Shown one piece after another: positions 7,791-15,952 of a stretch of 48,011 nucleotides of DNA. The notes beneath the pieces were generated by a model, which saw only the letters and a list, made by a program, of their open reading frames with translations, had not been told where the DNA came from and searched no databases. How positions within the stretch are numbered: the stretch's first letter is position 1; each line of letters opens with the position of its first letter. The stretch is taken from the NCBI GenBank assembly GCA_023391105.1, contig JAEWBO010000002.1, positions 1 to 48,011 of the forward strand, given 5' to 3'. Source of the stretch: Bacillota bacterium. Its GTDB lineage: Bacteria > Bacillota > Clostridia > Christensenellales > SZUA-584. Both the position numbers and the translations under genes were made by a program.

Positions 7791-9665
7791 TTACGCCTCC
7801 TTGACCGCGCGGAACGGGCATGCGTCCACGCAGGCTCCGCATTTAATGCACTTTGCCGCGTCGATGACAAACGGCTGCTTGATCTGCCCGGATATCGCAA
7901 CCACGGGGCACACCTTGGCACACTTGGAGCAGCCCTTGCAAAGCGCCGCGTCGATGGAAATTTGCTTTAGCTTGGCACAGCTGCCCGCCGGGCAGCGCTT
8001 GTCGAATATATGCGCCTCGTATTCCTCGCGGAAGCTCTTCAAAGTGCTCACCACGGGGAACGCCGCCGTTTTTCCAAGCCCGCAGAGCGCCGTTGCCGAT
8101 ATCGTATCGGCCAGCTCCAAGAGCAGCTCGATATCGCCCTCGCGCCCGTTACCGGCCACAATGCGCTCAAGTATTTCGAGCATGCGCCGTGTGCCTTCGC
8201 GGCACGGCACGCATTTGCCGCATGATTCGTTCTGTGTGAAGTCCATGAAGAACCGCGCCACCTCCACCATGCAGGTGCCTTCGTCCAGCACCACAAGCCC
8301 GCCGGAGCCGATCATTGCGCCCGCTTTTTTGAGCGAATCGAAATCCAGCGGCAGATCAAGATCCGCCGTGGTAAGGCATCCGCCCGAAGGGCCCCCGATC
8401 TGCACCGCCTTAAACGCGCTGCCGTCTCTCATGCCGCCGCCCACGTCGAATATCACCTCGCGCAGCGTCGTGCCCATCGGCACCTCGATGAGGCCGGTGT
8501 TTTTGATGTTGCCCGTCAGCGCAAACGCCTTGGTGCCGGGGCTCTTCTCCGGCCCGATGCTTTTATACCAGTCCGCACCATTCAATATGATCAGCGGCAC
8601 ATTCGCAAACGTCTCCACGTTGTTGAGCACGGTGGGCATGTCGAAAAGCCCGTGTTCCACGGTGCGCGGCGGTTTCACGCGCGGCATGCCGCGCTTGCCC
8701 TCGATGGATGCCGTAAGCGCGCTGCCTTCGCCGCAGACAAACGCCCCCGCGCCGCGATTGATATGCATGTGAAAGCAAAAGCCGGTGCCGAGTATGTTGT
8801 CGCCAAGCAGCCCCAGCGCCTGCGCCTCTTCAATCGCGTTTTTAAGGCGGTTCACCGCCAGCGGATATTCCGCACGCACATAAATATAGCCTTCGGTCGC
8901 GCCGGACGCATAGCCTGCGATTATCATGCCCTCAAGCATCCGATGCGGATCGCCCTCCATCACGCTTCTGTCAATAAACGCGCCCGGGTCGCCCTCGTCA
9001 CCGTTGCACACAATGTATTTCTGCTCTGTCTGCTGGCGCTTCACCTGTGCCCATTTGCGCCCCACCGGGAATCCACCGCCCCCGCGCCCGCGCAGGTTGG
9101 ACGCGCTGATTTGGTCGATCACCTCGTCGTCCGACATGTCAAAGAGCGCTTTTTCAAGCGCCGCATAACCGCCCGACCCCAAATATTCGTTGATGGATGT
9201 CGCGTCGATGCGTCCGCAGTGCTCCAGCACAAGACGTGTTTGCTTTTGATAAAACGGAATCTCATCATGCTTCGCGTACACCATGCCGTCATTCTGGTAT
9301 GCAAGCCGTTCAATAAGCTCGCCGCGCAGTATCGTCTTCTCGAAGATCTCCTCGCAGTCACCCATCTGCACCTTTGTGTATAAAAACCCCTGAGGCTCAA
9401 TCAGCACAAGCGGGCCCATCTCACAAAAGCCGTGACAGCCGCTTTTTTTGAGGCCCACCTTCTTTTCATGCGGTTCTTCCTGCAAAGTCACCTCGCAGGG
9501 GACGCCGTGTTCTTTCATAAGCTCATGAAGTCTGTCATAGATATCTAGAGAACCGCTGGCGACGCAGCCCGTCCCTGCGCAAACCAGTATCTTTTGTTCC
9601 TCCGCAGCCAGTGAGCGGCCGTATGTGTCTCGGGCTTTTTTCAGATCACATCTGTTACTCAGCAT
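7791..9665 (-). CDS. hydB: Hydrogenase NuoF-like subunit HydB (HndC-like)
   Basis: Flavin and NAD(P)-binding diaphorase subunit of the hydrogenase, 624 residues. A thioredoxin-like 2Fe-2S domain at the N-terminus has C29, C34, C77 and C81. The NuoF core has LRGRGGGGFPVGRKW at 191-205 for FMN/NAD binding, then an SLBB region, the 4Fe-4S motif SCGKCVPCREGT (C482, C485, C488, with C528), and two C-terminal ferredoxin clusters (C576-C586 and C606-C616). ATG 9665 is preferred over the ATG at 9674 because AAAGGAGG lies eight bases before it and abuts the earlier one. It overlaps hydC by 11 bases. The extra ferredoxin tail is typical of bifurcating HydABC enzymes. Confidence 0.95.
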   Translation of the reverse strand: MLSNRCDLKKARDTYGRSLAAEEQKILVCAGTGCVASGSLDIYDRLHELMKEHGVPCEVTLQEEPHEKKVGLKKSGCHGFCEMGPLVLIEPQGFLYTKVQMGDCEEIFEKTILRGELIERLAYQNDGMVYAKHDEIPFYQKQTRLVLEHCGRIDATSINEYLGSGGYAALEKALFDMSDDEVIDQISASNLRGRGGGGFPVGRKWAQVKRQQTEQKYIVCNGDEGDPGAFIDRSVMEGDPHRMLEGMIIAGYASGATEGYIYVRAEYPLAVNRLKNAIEEAQALGLLGDNILGTGFCFHMHINRGAGAFVCGEGSALTASIEGKRGMPRVKPPRTVEHGLFDMPTVLNNVETFANVPLIILNGADWYKSIGPEKSPGTKAFALTGNIKNTGLIEVPMGTTLREVIFDVGGGMRDGSAFKAVQIGGPSGGCLTTADLDLPLDFDSLKKAGAMIGSGGLVVLDEGTCMVEVARFFMDFTQNESCGKCVPCREGTRRMLEILERIVAGNGREGDIELLLELADTISATALCGLGKTAAFPVVSTLKSFREEYEAHIFDKRCPAGSCAKLKQISIDAALCKGCSKCAKVCPVVAISGQIKQPFVIDAAKCIKCGACVDACPFRAVKEA

Positions 9666-10143
9666 GCGCTTCATCCTCCTTTAAACCATTGATGAGCTGC
9701 GTCGCTTTGTCGGGTGTCATTGCGGGGTACACCTTGTCGTTCACAGTCAGCACCGGCGCTAAGCCGCACGCCCCCAGACAAGATACCGTCTCCACAGTGA
9801 AGATCAGGTCGTCCGTGGTCACCTTTTCTTCAGACAAATTCAAATCACTGCGAAGCCGCTCAAGTATTGACACGGATTTTCTCACATGGCAGGCGGTGCC
9901 GTCACAGATCTTAATCACGTATTTACCCTTGGGCTCAAGCGAAAAGTTATCGTAGAACGTGGCCACGCTGTAAATACGCGCTTCGCTCACGCCAATTTGC
10001 TGGGAGAGGTATGCAAACACCTCACGCGGCAGATAACGGTAATGCTCCTGAATGCCTTGAAGCACTGCTATGACGGCCCTTGGCTCACGCCCGTGAGCAT
10101 CCAGAATACGCTCGACAACTGAATAATCAAACACGCTGTTCAT
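9655..10143 (-). CDS. hydC: Hydrogenase NuoE-like subunit HydC (HndA-like)
   Basis: A 162-residue NuoE-type subunit carrying one [2Fe-2S] cluster in a thioredoxin fold, with ligands C80 and C85 (ICDGTACHVRKS) and C122 and C126 (SCLGACGLAP). The N-terminal helical domain (about 1-70) is the part that docks on NuoF-like subunits. An AAGGAG ribosome site precedes the ATG. It leads the catalytic hydCBA block, 21 bases after the stop of the SpoIIE-type phosphatase, so it is read in the same operon. Confidence 0.95.
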   Translation of the reverse strand: MNSVFDYSVVERILDAHGREPRAVIAVLQGIQEHYRYLPREVFAYLSQQIGVSEARIYSVATFYDNFSLEPKGKYVIKICDGTACHVRKSVSILERLRSDLNLSEEKVTTDDLIFTVETVSCLGACGLAPVLTVNDKVYPAMTPDKATQLINGLKEDEAHAE

Positions 10144-10164
10144 ATGGTCTCCTTTATATAAATT

Positions 10165-11337
10165 TTAAAAATAACTCACTTTGATCTTTTTGCCCATTGC
10201 CTTGAGGCATTCCGACAGCCTGTCGATCAGCCGCATTTTGATACTAAAGCCAATCGGCAGATCGGGATTCTGATGCGCTGGATTCACCGCGCGGCCCACA
10301 AAAAAGTTGATATCCGTGGCTTCCTCAAACAGCATGCGCGCAATGCGCGACGCGCCATCCTTCTTGTTCTCGAAATCTAGGAAGCAGCGGCTGCCGTTTA
10401 TATATTCCTGCGCATAGGTCAACACCTTATTGATGGTGATCACGCCCTCGGTCACCAGATCGACGCCTTTTATCTTTGCAATGGGCGGCACCTCGGGGTC
10501 GGGGTATTCGAGCAGCGGCTCCACCGCGTTGCCAAGATGCTGCGCCGCGAGTGTGGAGGTCGTGCCGCCGCAAACGATATGCTGCCCCTCCTTGGAGAAG
10601 AAAAGCGACATCATCTTGTTCACATCGCCGGGATTCGCGGGCGGGCCGATCATCAGGTTCATCGGCTTTCTCGGTCGTATTTTGATCGCACAAACCGTCG
10701 CGTCATCGCCGGGCTCGCCTTCGTAGAGCCTGTTGCACTGATCCAGCAGCACTGAGGTCAGCGTCTTGGCGGTATAGCTGCGCTCGTACATCGTTTCCAT
10801 ATACGAGATGATGTTGCCGCGCTGCCAGCCGAAGTTGAGCGTCTTGCCCACGCCCGCGTGCACCGCGCCGTCGCTGAACGCAATGAGGGCATCGTCCTCG
10901 CGCATCTCAATATGCGATTTGTATATCGTCTTGCCCGCAATCTCCATCGCGGTTTCGGGGAAATCTATGTGTCTGCCGCGGCGCAGCAGCACCACATGCG
11001 GGTTGTCATACTGTATGATCTCCGCCTCGCGGTTGTCAGTCACACGGATAATCGTGAACGTGGAATACGCGATCTGCCGCGTTTTGCACACAGGCAGCGT
11101 GGCGGCCAACGTCTCCACGCAGGCCTCAAGGGGCATAGACTGCGCCATCATTGTGGAAATAATCTTGGCCGTCAGCGTCGAGAGGATGTTTGCCTTCACG
11201 CCGCTGCCGAGGCCATCCGCGAGCACGACCACCACGGATTCGTCGTCCTGATGCACCACGTCGATACGGTCTCCGCATATCTGTTCACCGAATTTATTCA
11301 GGCTGTGATAGCCGATATCTGTCCATAGATTATTCAT
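10165..11337 (-). CDS. SpoIIE-type serine phosphatase of the sensory hydrogenase cluster
   Basis: A 390-residue cytoplasmic PP2C-like phosphatase. Metal-binding motifs appear as the VVVLADGLGSGVKAN block (about 36-51) and the downstream AFSDGAVHAG block. A C-terminal domain of about 150 residues follows, with no recognised fold. It overlaps the sensory hydrogenase gene by eight bases and has AAGGAG upstream. In Clostridia the same pair (group C hydrogenase with PAS plus SpoIIE-type phosphatase) recurs next to catalytic [FeFe] hydrogenases. A role in passing a hydrogen or redox signal by dephosphorylation is inferred; the target is not visible here. Confidence 0.85.
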   Translation of the reverse strand: MNNLWTDIGYHSLNKFGEQICGDRIDVVHQDDESVVVVLADGLGSGVKANILSTLTAKIISTMMAQSMPLEACVETLAATLPVCKTRQIAYSTFTIIRVTDNREAEIIQYDNPHVVLLRRGRHIDFPETAMEIAGKTIYKSHIEMREDDALIAFSDGAVHAGVGKTLNFGWQRGNIISYMETMYERSYTAKTLTSVLLDQCNRLYEGEPGDDATVCAIKIRPRKPMNLMIGPPANPGDVNKMMSLFFSKEGQHIVCGGTTSTLAAQHLGNAVEPLLEYPDPEVPPIAKIKGVDLVTEGVITINKVLTYAQEYINGSRCFLDFENKKDGASRIARMLFEEATDINFFVGRAVNPAHQNPDLPIGFSIKMRLIDRLSECLKAMGKKIKVSYF

Positions 11338-13006
11338 CGAAAAGCGACTCCTTGAGGCGGGTCAGCGCGATCTTGGTTTCAGCCGTTGTTTCACCGAGCA
11401 GCGATGCGATTTCCTGAACGGTGCGCATCTGCTTTTCAATCACCTTGTCGGTAATCGCGATGGTGCGGCGGCTGATGTCCTCTTTCTTTTCGCGCGAAAT
11501 CTCCTCCTCGGTCACATCGCGCATGAAGCCGATCAGTATATGATAGCTTGCATCGTGAATCACCGTCTGCTCCACATACCGCCTATATTCCGCAAGATAG
11601 ACGCGCTTGTTATAAACGTTTGCGCCGTTTTGCAGCACTTCATAGAACACCTGCGGATCTAAAATCCGGTGCACCTGCTCACCCAGCACATCATGGCTGT
11701 CCTTCACATTCATGATCTGGCATGCCGCGTCGTTTACCTGCTGCACCTCAAGCTTTTCGTTAAGCACAACGATGCCGTTAGGCGTGTTGCTGATTATGTT
11801 GTTGGAAAAGGACTCCGCTCTTTCTTTAAGATACGGCAGACACATAGAGAGATCTGCCTTGCCAAGCAGTACGGCCACCGCCTTTTCACGACATGTGTTG
11901 TAGCCGCAGGTACCGCAGTTTAGCTCATGCTCGGGGCGCGTTTTGCCCATGCGGCGCAGCACTTCTTCAATCGCGCTGCTGCCCGGTATCTGCCTGTGCA
12001 AACCGATATATCCGATCTTCTTTTCAAGCTCCTTTGCGGCGGGCATTGTCACTATAAAATCCTCTCGCCCCGCATAGCGCTGCACCGCAATATATTCACG
12101 CACGGGCGCGCGACGGTTCTTGTCCATGCCGGGCCCGCCGATGCAGCTGCCCGCGCACGCGGACATTTCAATAAAGCAATGCGAAAGCTTGCCGTCCACG
12201 ATGTCCCTAAGTGCCGCAAGGCAGTTGTCCATACCGTCTATGCTGATGTAGCTGTAGTCCGAATTGCGTTTCTCCATCGTATTCAAAATACCGCCCGCGG
12301 TCGGGAATAGGCGCGCACGGCTTTGCGCGTTATCATCCGGCACAGCTTCAAACGTCACACCGCGTTCATCCATCCATTGAGAAAGCTCCTCAAATGTGAG
12401 TACACAGTCTACAGCGCCCGGATATTGCTCCGCCTCGGCCTTCTTGGATATACATGGCCCGACAAAAACCGTTTTGGCCTGCGGATGCTGCTGCTTCACG
12501 CTTTGACAGTGCGCCATCATGGGCGAGGTCACCTGCGCGACGCAGGAAACCACTTCGGGAAAATGCTTTTGTATCAGCAGATTCACCGTATGGCAGCACG
12601 AAGACACAATCACGTTCTGGCGCGCCTCATCCACCATATCGTCATAGCGCTTTTTGACCATCGTTGCACCCAGTGCCGTTTCTTCCGCACCGCTGAAGCC
12701 CAAGGCTTTAAGCGCTTTTTCCACCGAACCGATCGTTATGCCCTCATAGTTCGCCACAAAAGACGGCGCGATGCTTGCATACACCTGCACGCCGCTCTCG
12801 ATAAGCGCCTTGGCCTTATCGATATCGCAGCGAATCTCCTTTGCATTTTGCGGGCACACCACAAAGCACTGTCCGCAAAGCACACATTCCTCCCCCACGA
12901 TCTGCGCCTGATCGCCGGAAAACGAGATGGATTTCACAGGACAGCGCCGAATACACTTGTAACAGTTCTGGCAATTCGATTTTTTGAGCTTCATGTATTC
13001 GTTCAT
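11330..13006 (-). CDS. Sensory [FeFe] hydrogenase with PAS domain (group C, HydS/HfsB-like)
   Basis: A 558-residue hydrogenase-like protein that probably senses hydrogen or redox state. Two 4Fe-4S clusters (C12-C15-C18-C22, C41-C44-C47-C51) precede an H-cluster domain with altered signatures: VSSCCHTV (C137, C138) instead of TSCCPxW, PCISKK (C185), and SACAGSC (C284, C288) instead of MACPGGC. A further four-cysteine iron-sulfur domain follows (CGTCGYNTC with C364, C367, C372, and C389), then a PAS domain (about 403-500) and a helical tail. All cluster cysteines are kept but the second-sphere prolines are lost, as expected for sensory rather than turnover enzymes. Its gene overlaps ferredoxin upstream by four bases and phosphatase downstream by eight. 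Confidence 0.92.
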   Translation of the reverse strand: MNEYMKLKKSNCQNCYKCIRRCPVKSISFSGDQAQIVGEECVLCGQCFVVCPQNAKEIRCDIDKAKALIESGVQVYASIAPSFVANYEGITIGSVEKALKALGFSGAEETALGATMVKKRYDDMVDEARQNVIVSSCCHTVNLLIQKHFPEVVSCVAQVTSPMMAHCQSVKQQHPQAKTVFVGPCISKKAEAEQYPGAVDCVLTFEELSQWMDERGVTFEAVPDDNAQSRARLFPTAGGILNTMEKRNSDYSYISIDGMDNCLAALRDIVDGKLSHCFIEMSACAGSCIGGPGMDKNRRAPVREYIAVQRYAGREDFIVTMPAAKELEKKIGYIGLHRQIPGSSAIEEVLRRMGKTRPEHELNCGTCGYNTCREKAVAVLLGKADLSMCLPYLKERAESFSNNIISNTPNGIVVLNEKLEVQQVNDAACQIMNVKDSHDVLGEQVHRILDPQVFYEVLQNGANVYNKRVYLAEYRRYVEQTVIHDASYHILIGFMRDVTEEEISREKKEDISRRTIAITDKVIEKQMRTVQEIASLLGETTAETKIALTRLKESLFDE

Positions 13007-13290
13007 GGCTTCTCCTGCTTTTCGTTCTCGGCGGCAATAGCCGGCTTTTTGTTTATGCCTCGCACATGCGTGTCAAAGAACTGCTGAAAATTTTCTTTAC
13101 AAACACCGCATACAATCTCACCGTCTATTCTCACAGTGACACCGTTGGTACAGCGTCCCAGGCAAAAGGCGGCTTTCAGCTCCACCGCCTCGCTTAAGCT
13201 GTTATCTTCCAAATGCTTTTTTAGCAGCTCGATGATCCCGTATGAGCCCTTAAGGTGGCAGGAACTGCCCACACATACATCAATTTTCAT
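13003..13290 (-). CDS. Thioredoxin-like [2Fe-2S] ferredoxin
   Basis: A 95-residue 2Fe-2S ferredoxin with ligands C6 and C11 (DVCVGSSCHLKG) and a second CxxxC pair in AAFCLGRCTNG. The ATG overlaps none upstream and its stop overlaps the sensory hydrogenase start by four bases (ATGA), so the two are coupled. A charged, proline-rich tail (about 80-95) is absent from its paralogue at 5840-6091. Probably the electron donor or acceptor of the sensory hydrogenase. Confidence 0.88.
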   Translation of the reverse strand: MKIDVCVGSSCHLKGSYGIIELLKKHLEDNSLSEAVELKAAFCLGRCTNGVTVRIDGEIVCGVCKENFQQFFDTHVRGINKKPAIAAENEKQEKP

Positions 13291-13329
13291 TGGATTCCTC
13301 TCTGCACTTTATTTGAATGGCCGGCTAAC

Positions 13330-13397
13330 CAAACGGTTTGCTTACACAGACTGACATAAAATTGGATGTTTTGATTCAGCACTGGACAAATCGTTTG
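13330..13397. promoter_or_regulatory. Pair of CAAAYSGTTTG motifs between rex and the ferredoxin gene
   Basis: CAAACGGTTTG (13330-13340) and CAAATCGTTTG (13387-13397) are near-identical 11-bp partial palindromes 57 bp apart centre to centre in the 134-bp gap. They may be operators of an unidentified regulator; no match to the Rex consensus. Confidence 0.35.
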
Positions 13398-13424
13398 GGA
13401 AGCCAGACCGAGGGATAGCTTGTT

Positions 13425-14066
13425 TTATCGGCTCTCACCGGCGTGTAACCTTTCGGACAAATGCTTGGAGAGTACCGATAGAGACACCGCCATGTTTTCG
13501 TGCTGCAATATCACATGATTCGGCACGTTTAAATACACTGGCGCGAAATTCCATATCGCACGAATGCCGCTTTTCACAAGCACGTCGCATACGTCCTGCG
13601 CAGCCCGCGCGGGCACCGCGATGATGCCGATATGCACGCCAAGGCGCTCGCAGAGATCCTTGAGCTTGGCCATCGGGAATATCGTTTTTCCATGCGCTTC
13701 CTTGCCCGCCAGCTTTGGGTTGGTATCAAACGCGGCAACGATATGAAGCCCGTAGTCCGCAAAGCCTTCATAGCTCATCAGCGCCATGCCAAGGCTGCCC
13801 GCCCCCACGATCACTGCGCTGTTGGTGTCGCCGCAGCCAAGGTATTTCTCAATGTCTTCGATCAGCGATGAGATGGCATAGCCCACCTTGGGCTTGCCGC
13901 CCGTGCTCACAGCAGCAAGGTCTTTTCGTACCTGCACTTGATTAAGCCCCAATTCGGCGGCGATACCCGTTGCCGAGATATTGATGGAACGGTCGCTAGG
14001 CAGCGATTTTAGATAGCTCAGATAATGCGGCATACGCTTGAGTGTTTGTCTCGAAACCGGATTCAT
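13425..14066 (-). CDS. rex: Redox-sensing transcriptional repressor Rex
   Basis: Repressor that releases DNA when the NADH/NAD+ ratio rises and typically controls hydrogenase and fermentation genes. The 213-residue product has an N-terminal winged helix (SRQTLKRMPHYLSYLKSL, then TGIAAELGLNQVQVRKDLA), a Rossmann domain with GAGSLGMAL, and a conserved C-terminal swap helix region. Start placed at ATG 14066, eight bases after GGAGG; an upstream TTG would add five residues with no ribosome site. It heads the redox operon, and its own upstream region holds a Rex box, so autoregulation together with control of the downstream hydrogenase genes is likely. Confidence 0.95.
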   Translation of the reverse strand: MNPVSRQTLKRMPHYLSYLKSLPSDRSINISATGIAAELGLNQVQVRKDLAAVSTGGKPKVGYAISSLIEDIEKYLGCGDTNSAVIVGAGSLGMALMSYEGFADYGLHIVAAFDTNPKLAGKEAHGKTIFPMAKLKDLCERLGVHIGIIAVPARAAQDVCDVLVKSGIRAIWNFAPVYLNVPNHVILQHENMAVSLSVLSKHLSERLHAGESR

Positions 14067-14105
14067 AGGCGCTGCCTCCAATCGTTTATTGCATATTCGT
14101 TGTCA

Positions 14106-14123
14106 TTGATAATATTTTAACAA
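14106..14123 (-). promoter_or_regulatory. Rex operator
   Basis: On the minus strand TTGTTAAAATATTATCAA matches the clostridial Rex consensus TTGTTAA-N4-TTAACAA with one mismatch (TTATCAA in the second half). It is 40 bp upstream of the rex start codon and overlaps AT-rich promoter-like sequence. Confidence 0.75.
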
Positions 14124-14152
14124 TCTTTCGGTATATGAGGTAATATATAAAA

Positions 14153-14182
14153 GGCATATCGATATATGTTTATCGATATGCC
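14153..14182 (-). terminator. Perfect 12-bp inverted repeat, probable terminator
   Basis: GGCATATCGATA-TATGTT-TATCGATATGCC is a perfect hairpin. On the minus strand it is followed by TTTTATATATT, so it could end leftward transcription from the LysR gene before the rex promoter. Confidence 0.6.
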
Positions 14183-14240
14183 CATACTGATTCGAATCAA
14201 AAAGCATCTTAATGAAAAGTATTGGGGATTTCAGCTTACA

Positions 14241-14632
14241 AATGAATTTGCGTTCCTAATGAGATATTCGGCCATGGGATTTCTCGACAAGCTCGAAATG
14301 ACAGAGGCACCTGCCTAAAAGATTCGATATCTGCCAAATGGGCAGCGTCATGTAAGTATCTAACGACATTAATTGATGTATTTTCAGAGGGTTGAAACTA
14401 GCGGAACAAATTCTTCGTTTAAGACTTTCACTCAGAATGGATTTGCGTTCCTAATGAGATATTCCGCCATGGGATGTCTCGACAAGCCTCGATATGACAG
14501 AAGCACGTGCCTGCCTAAAACATTCGATATCTGCCAAATGGGCAGCGTCATGTCAGACGTTAACGATATAAATTGAATTTTCAGAGGGTTGAAACTATCA
14601 GAGCAGATTCTTCATTAAAGACTTTCACTCAA
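14241..14632. repeat. Tandem duplication of about 195 bp, non-coding
   Basis: Copy one spans about 14241-14435 and copy two about 14436-14632. Shared blocks include ATTTGCGTTCCTAATGAGAT, TCGATATCTGCCAAATGGGC and TTTTCAGAGGGTTGAAACTA. Each copy contains a CTGCC-AAAT-GGCAG type hairpin (14331, 14531) and a TCGACAAGC REP-like core (14284, 14479). Small insertions separate the copies. No credible protein is encoded; the rest of the 14183-14692 interval shows nothing else. Confidence 0.85.
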
Positions 14633-14692
14633 CTCAGACAGTGCATCGCGGCCGACTACGAATTGAATAAGCATCTGTCTTCCTTTTCCACC

Positions 14693-15616
14693 TTATCCCC
14701 TGACAACCTCGTCGCGCACGACAAAAAGCTGCCCGATAAATGCGTTGTCCAGCGCCGTCAAACGATAATCTTTGGAATAGACCAGCAGGTCTTCGTAGGT
14801 CTCCCCCGTGTCACTGCACTGCTTTTGCACAAGGCCATAGCACTCAAGCAGCTCTTCGGGCATGGGCGATACCCACATATACGTAGCGGGAACCTTGCGT
14901 AGCAGGTCAAACTGGCTTCCGCGTTCATAAACGTATATGCGCTTTTTGCTGCGTTCCGTCTCTGTCTGCCTTTCCTTGGGCGCCACAACGGGGATCATGA
15001 GATCACCATGCGCAATCTCTATGTATTCATCAAGATCGTGATAGCCACACTTTTCTTTTACCGCAAGCGGATGAAGTTTTGACATCAACACCACATACTG
15101 ATACTCAAGCACGCTTTTACGCTCAAAGCCCTTATCGTCAAGCAAGCTATGAAAATAGCCCTTATTGGCAAGCTGATAGCGGATAATACCTAAGCTGTAG
15201 TCCTCCTCAACAATATTACTGATCGCCGCCATGGAGTTTGTCTCGTTGAAGTTGATTTCAATTTCTTTGTCCATATCCAGCGTGTTGACAAAACACGTAA
15301 ACGCATGGGCGATATAACTCGCGCGGGGCACGGAGATAGAAAAGCACTGCTTGTTTTTCGATTCGGGGCGGTAAAGCGCTTCCATCTCATCAATTTGAGC
15401 AATGATATTTTTCGCGTAGCTCAAAAACTCGCCTCCCTTTTTGGTCGGGAGTATGCCTTTGGGTGTTCGTTTGAATATCGGTATGCCCAGTGTGGACTCA
15501 AGCTCCTTGATTGCTTTGCTCAAATTCGGCTGACTCATAAAAAGTTTTTCCGCCGCCTGCGTGATAGAGCCCGTCCGTTCCACTTCGACAGCATACTTCA
15601 AATGCGATATGTTCAT
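14693..15616 (-). CDS. LysR-family transcriptional regulator
   Basis: A 307-residue LysR-type regulator. The winged helix-turn-helix begins at once (MNISHLKYAVEVERTGSITQ, then AAEKLFMSQPNLSKAIKELE), followed by the linker helix and a two-lobed effector domain. Start placed at ATG 15616 because LysR proteins start directly at the HTH and AAGGGG lies upstream; the frame remains open to 15715 but that extension is unlike the family. It is divergent from the radical SAM gene at 15953, with 336 bp between them, the usual arrangement for a LysR target. Effector unknown. Confidence 0.92.
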   Translation of the reverse strand: MNISHLKYAVEVERTGSITQAAEKLFMSQPNLSKAIKELESTLGIPIFKRTPKGILPTKKGGEFLSYAKNIIAQIDEMEALYRPESKNKQCFSISVPRASYIAHAFTCFVNTLDMDKEIEINFNETNSMAAISNIVEEDYSLGIIRYQLANKGYFHSLLDDKGFERKSVLEYQYVVLMSKLHPLAVKEKCGYHDLDEYIEIAHGDLMIPVVAPKERQTETERSKKRIYVYERGSQFDLLRKVPATYMWVSPMPEELLECYGLVQKQCSDTGETYEDLLVYSKDYRLTALDNAFIGQLFVVRDEVVRG

Positions 15617-15952
15617 GACCTTGCCCCTTATTTTGGTAATAGTATATCCGAAACCCTTAATATATTTCGATACATTTATATCGATTATTTTATATCGATT
15701 CATGCAAGTTGTCAAACAACTTCTATCTGTTTGATAGGTCTGATCTTAAGGTGTCAATACAATAAAACAACAAACCTAATAATCTGTCCTGAAACCGTCA
15801 TGCTTTCAATCCTTTTGGATTGATCTATCTATAAACAACATAAAAACCGTTTTATTGCAAATTAATGAAAATTTTTTGTAAACTCCCTTCTTATTGTCGA
15901 AATGCGCACGTATATGATATATAATGAATCATCTTATCCTGGAGGGTATTCA
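15617..15952. promoter_or_regulatory. Divergent control region between LysR and radical SAM genes
   Basis: AT-rich. Direct repeats TATATCGATT lie near 15668-15700 by the LysR start, and a small hairpin CAATCC-TTTT-GGATTG is at 15807-15822. A TATAAT at 15920-15925 lies 27 bp before the radical SAM start but has no good -35 partner, consistent with activator-dependent transcription. No gene seen. Confidence 0.5.

Noticed and set aside
7786..8772. 328-residue plus-strand open frame
   Set aside because: It is antisense to hydB, which has complete motifs and a good ribosome site; low-complexity serine/proline-rich translation.
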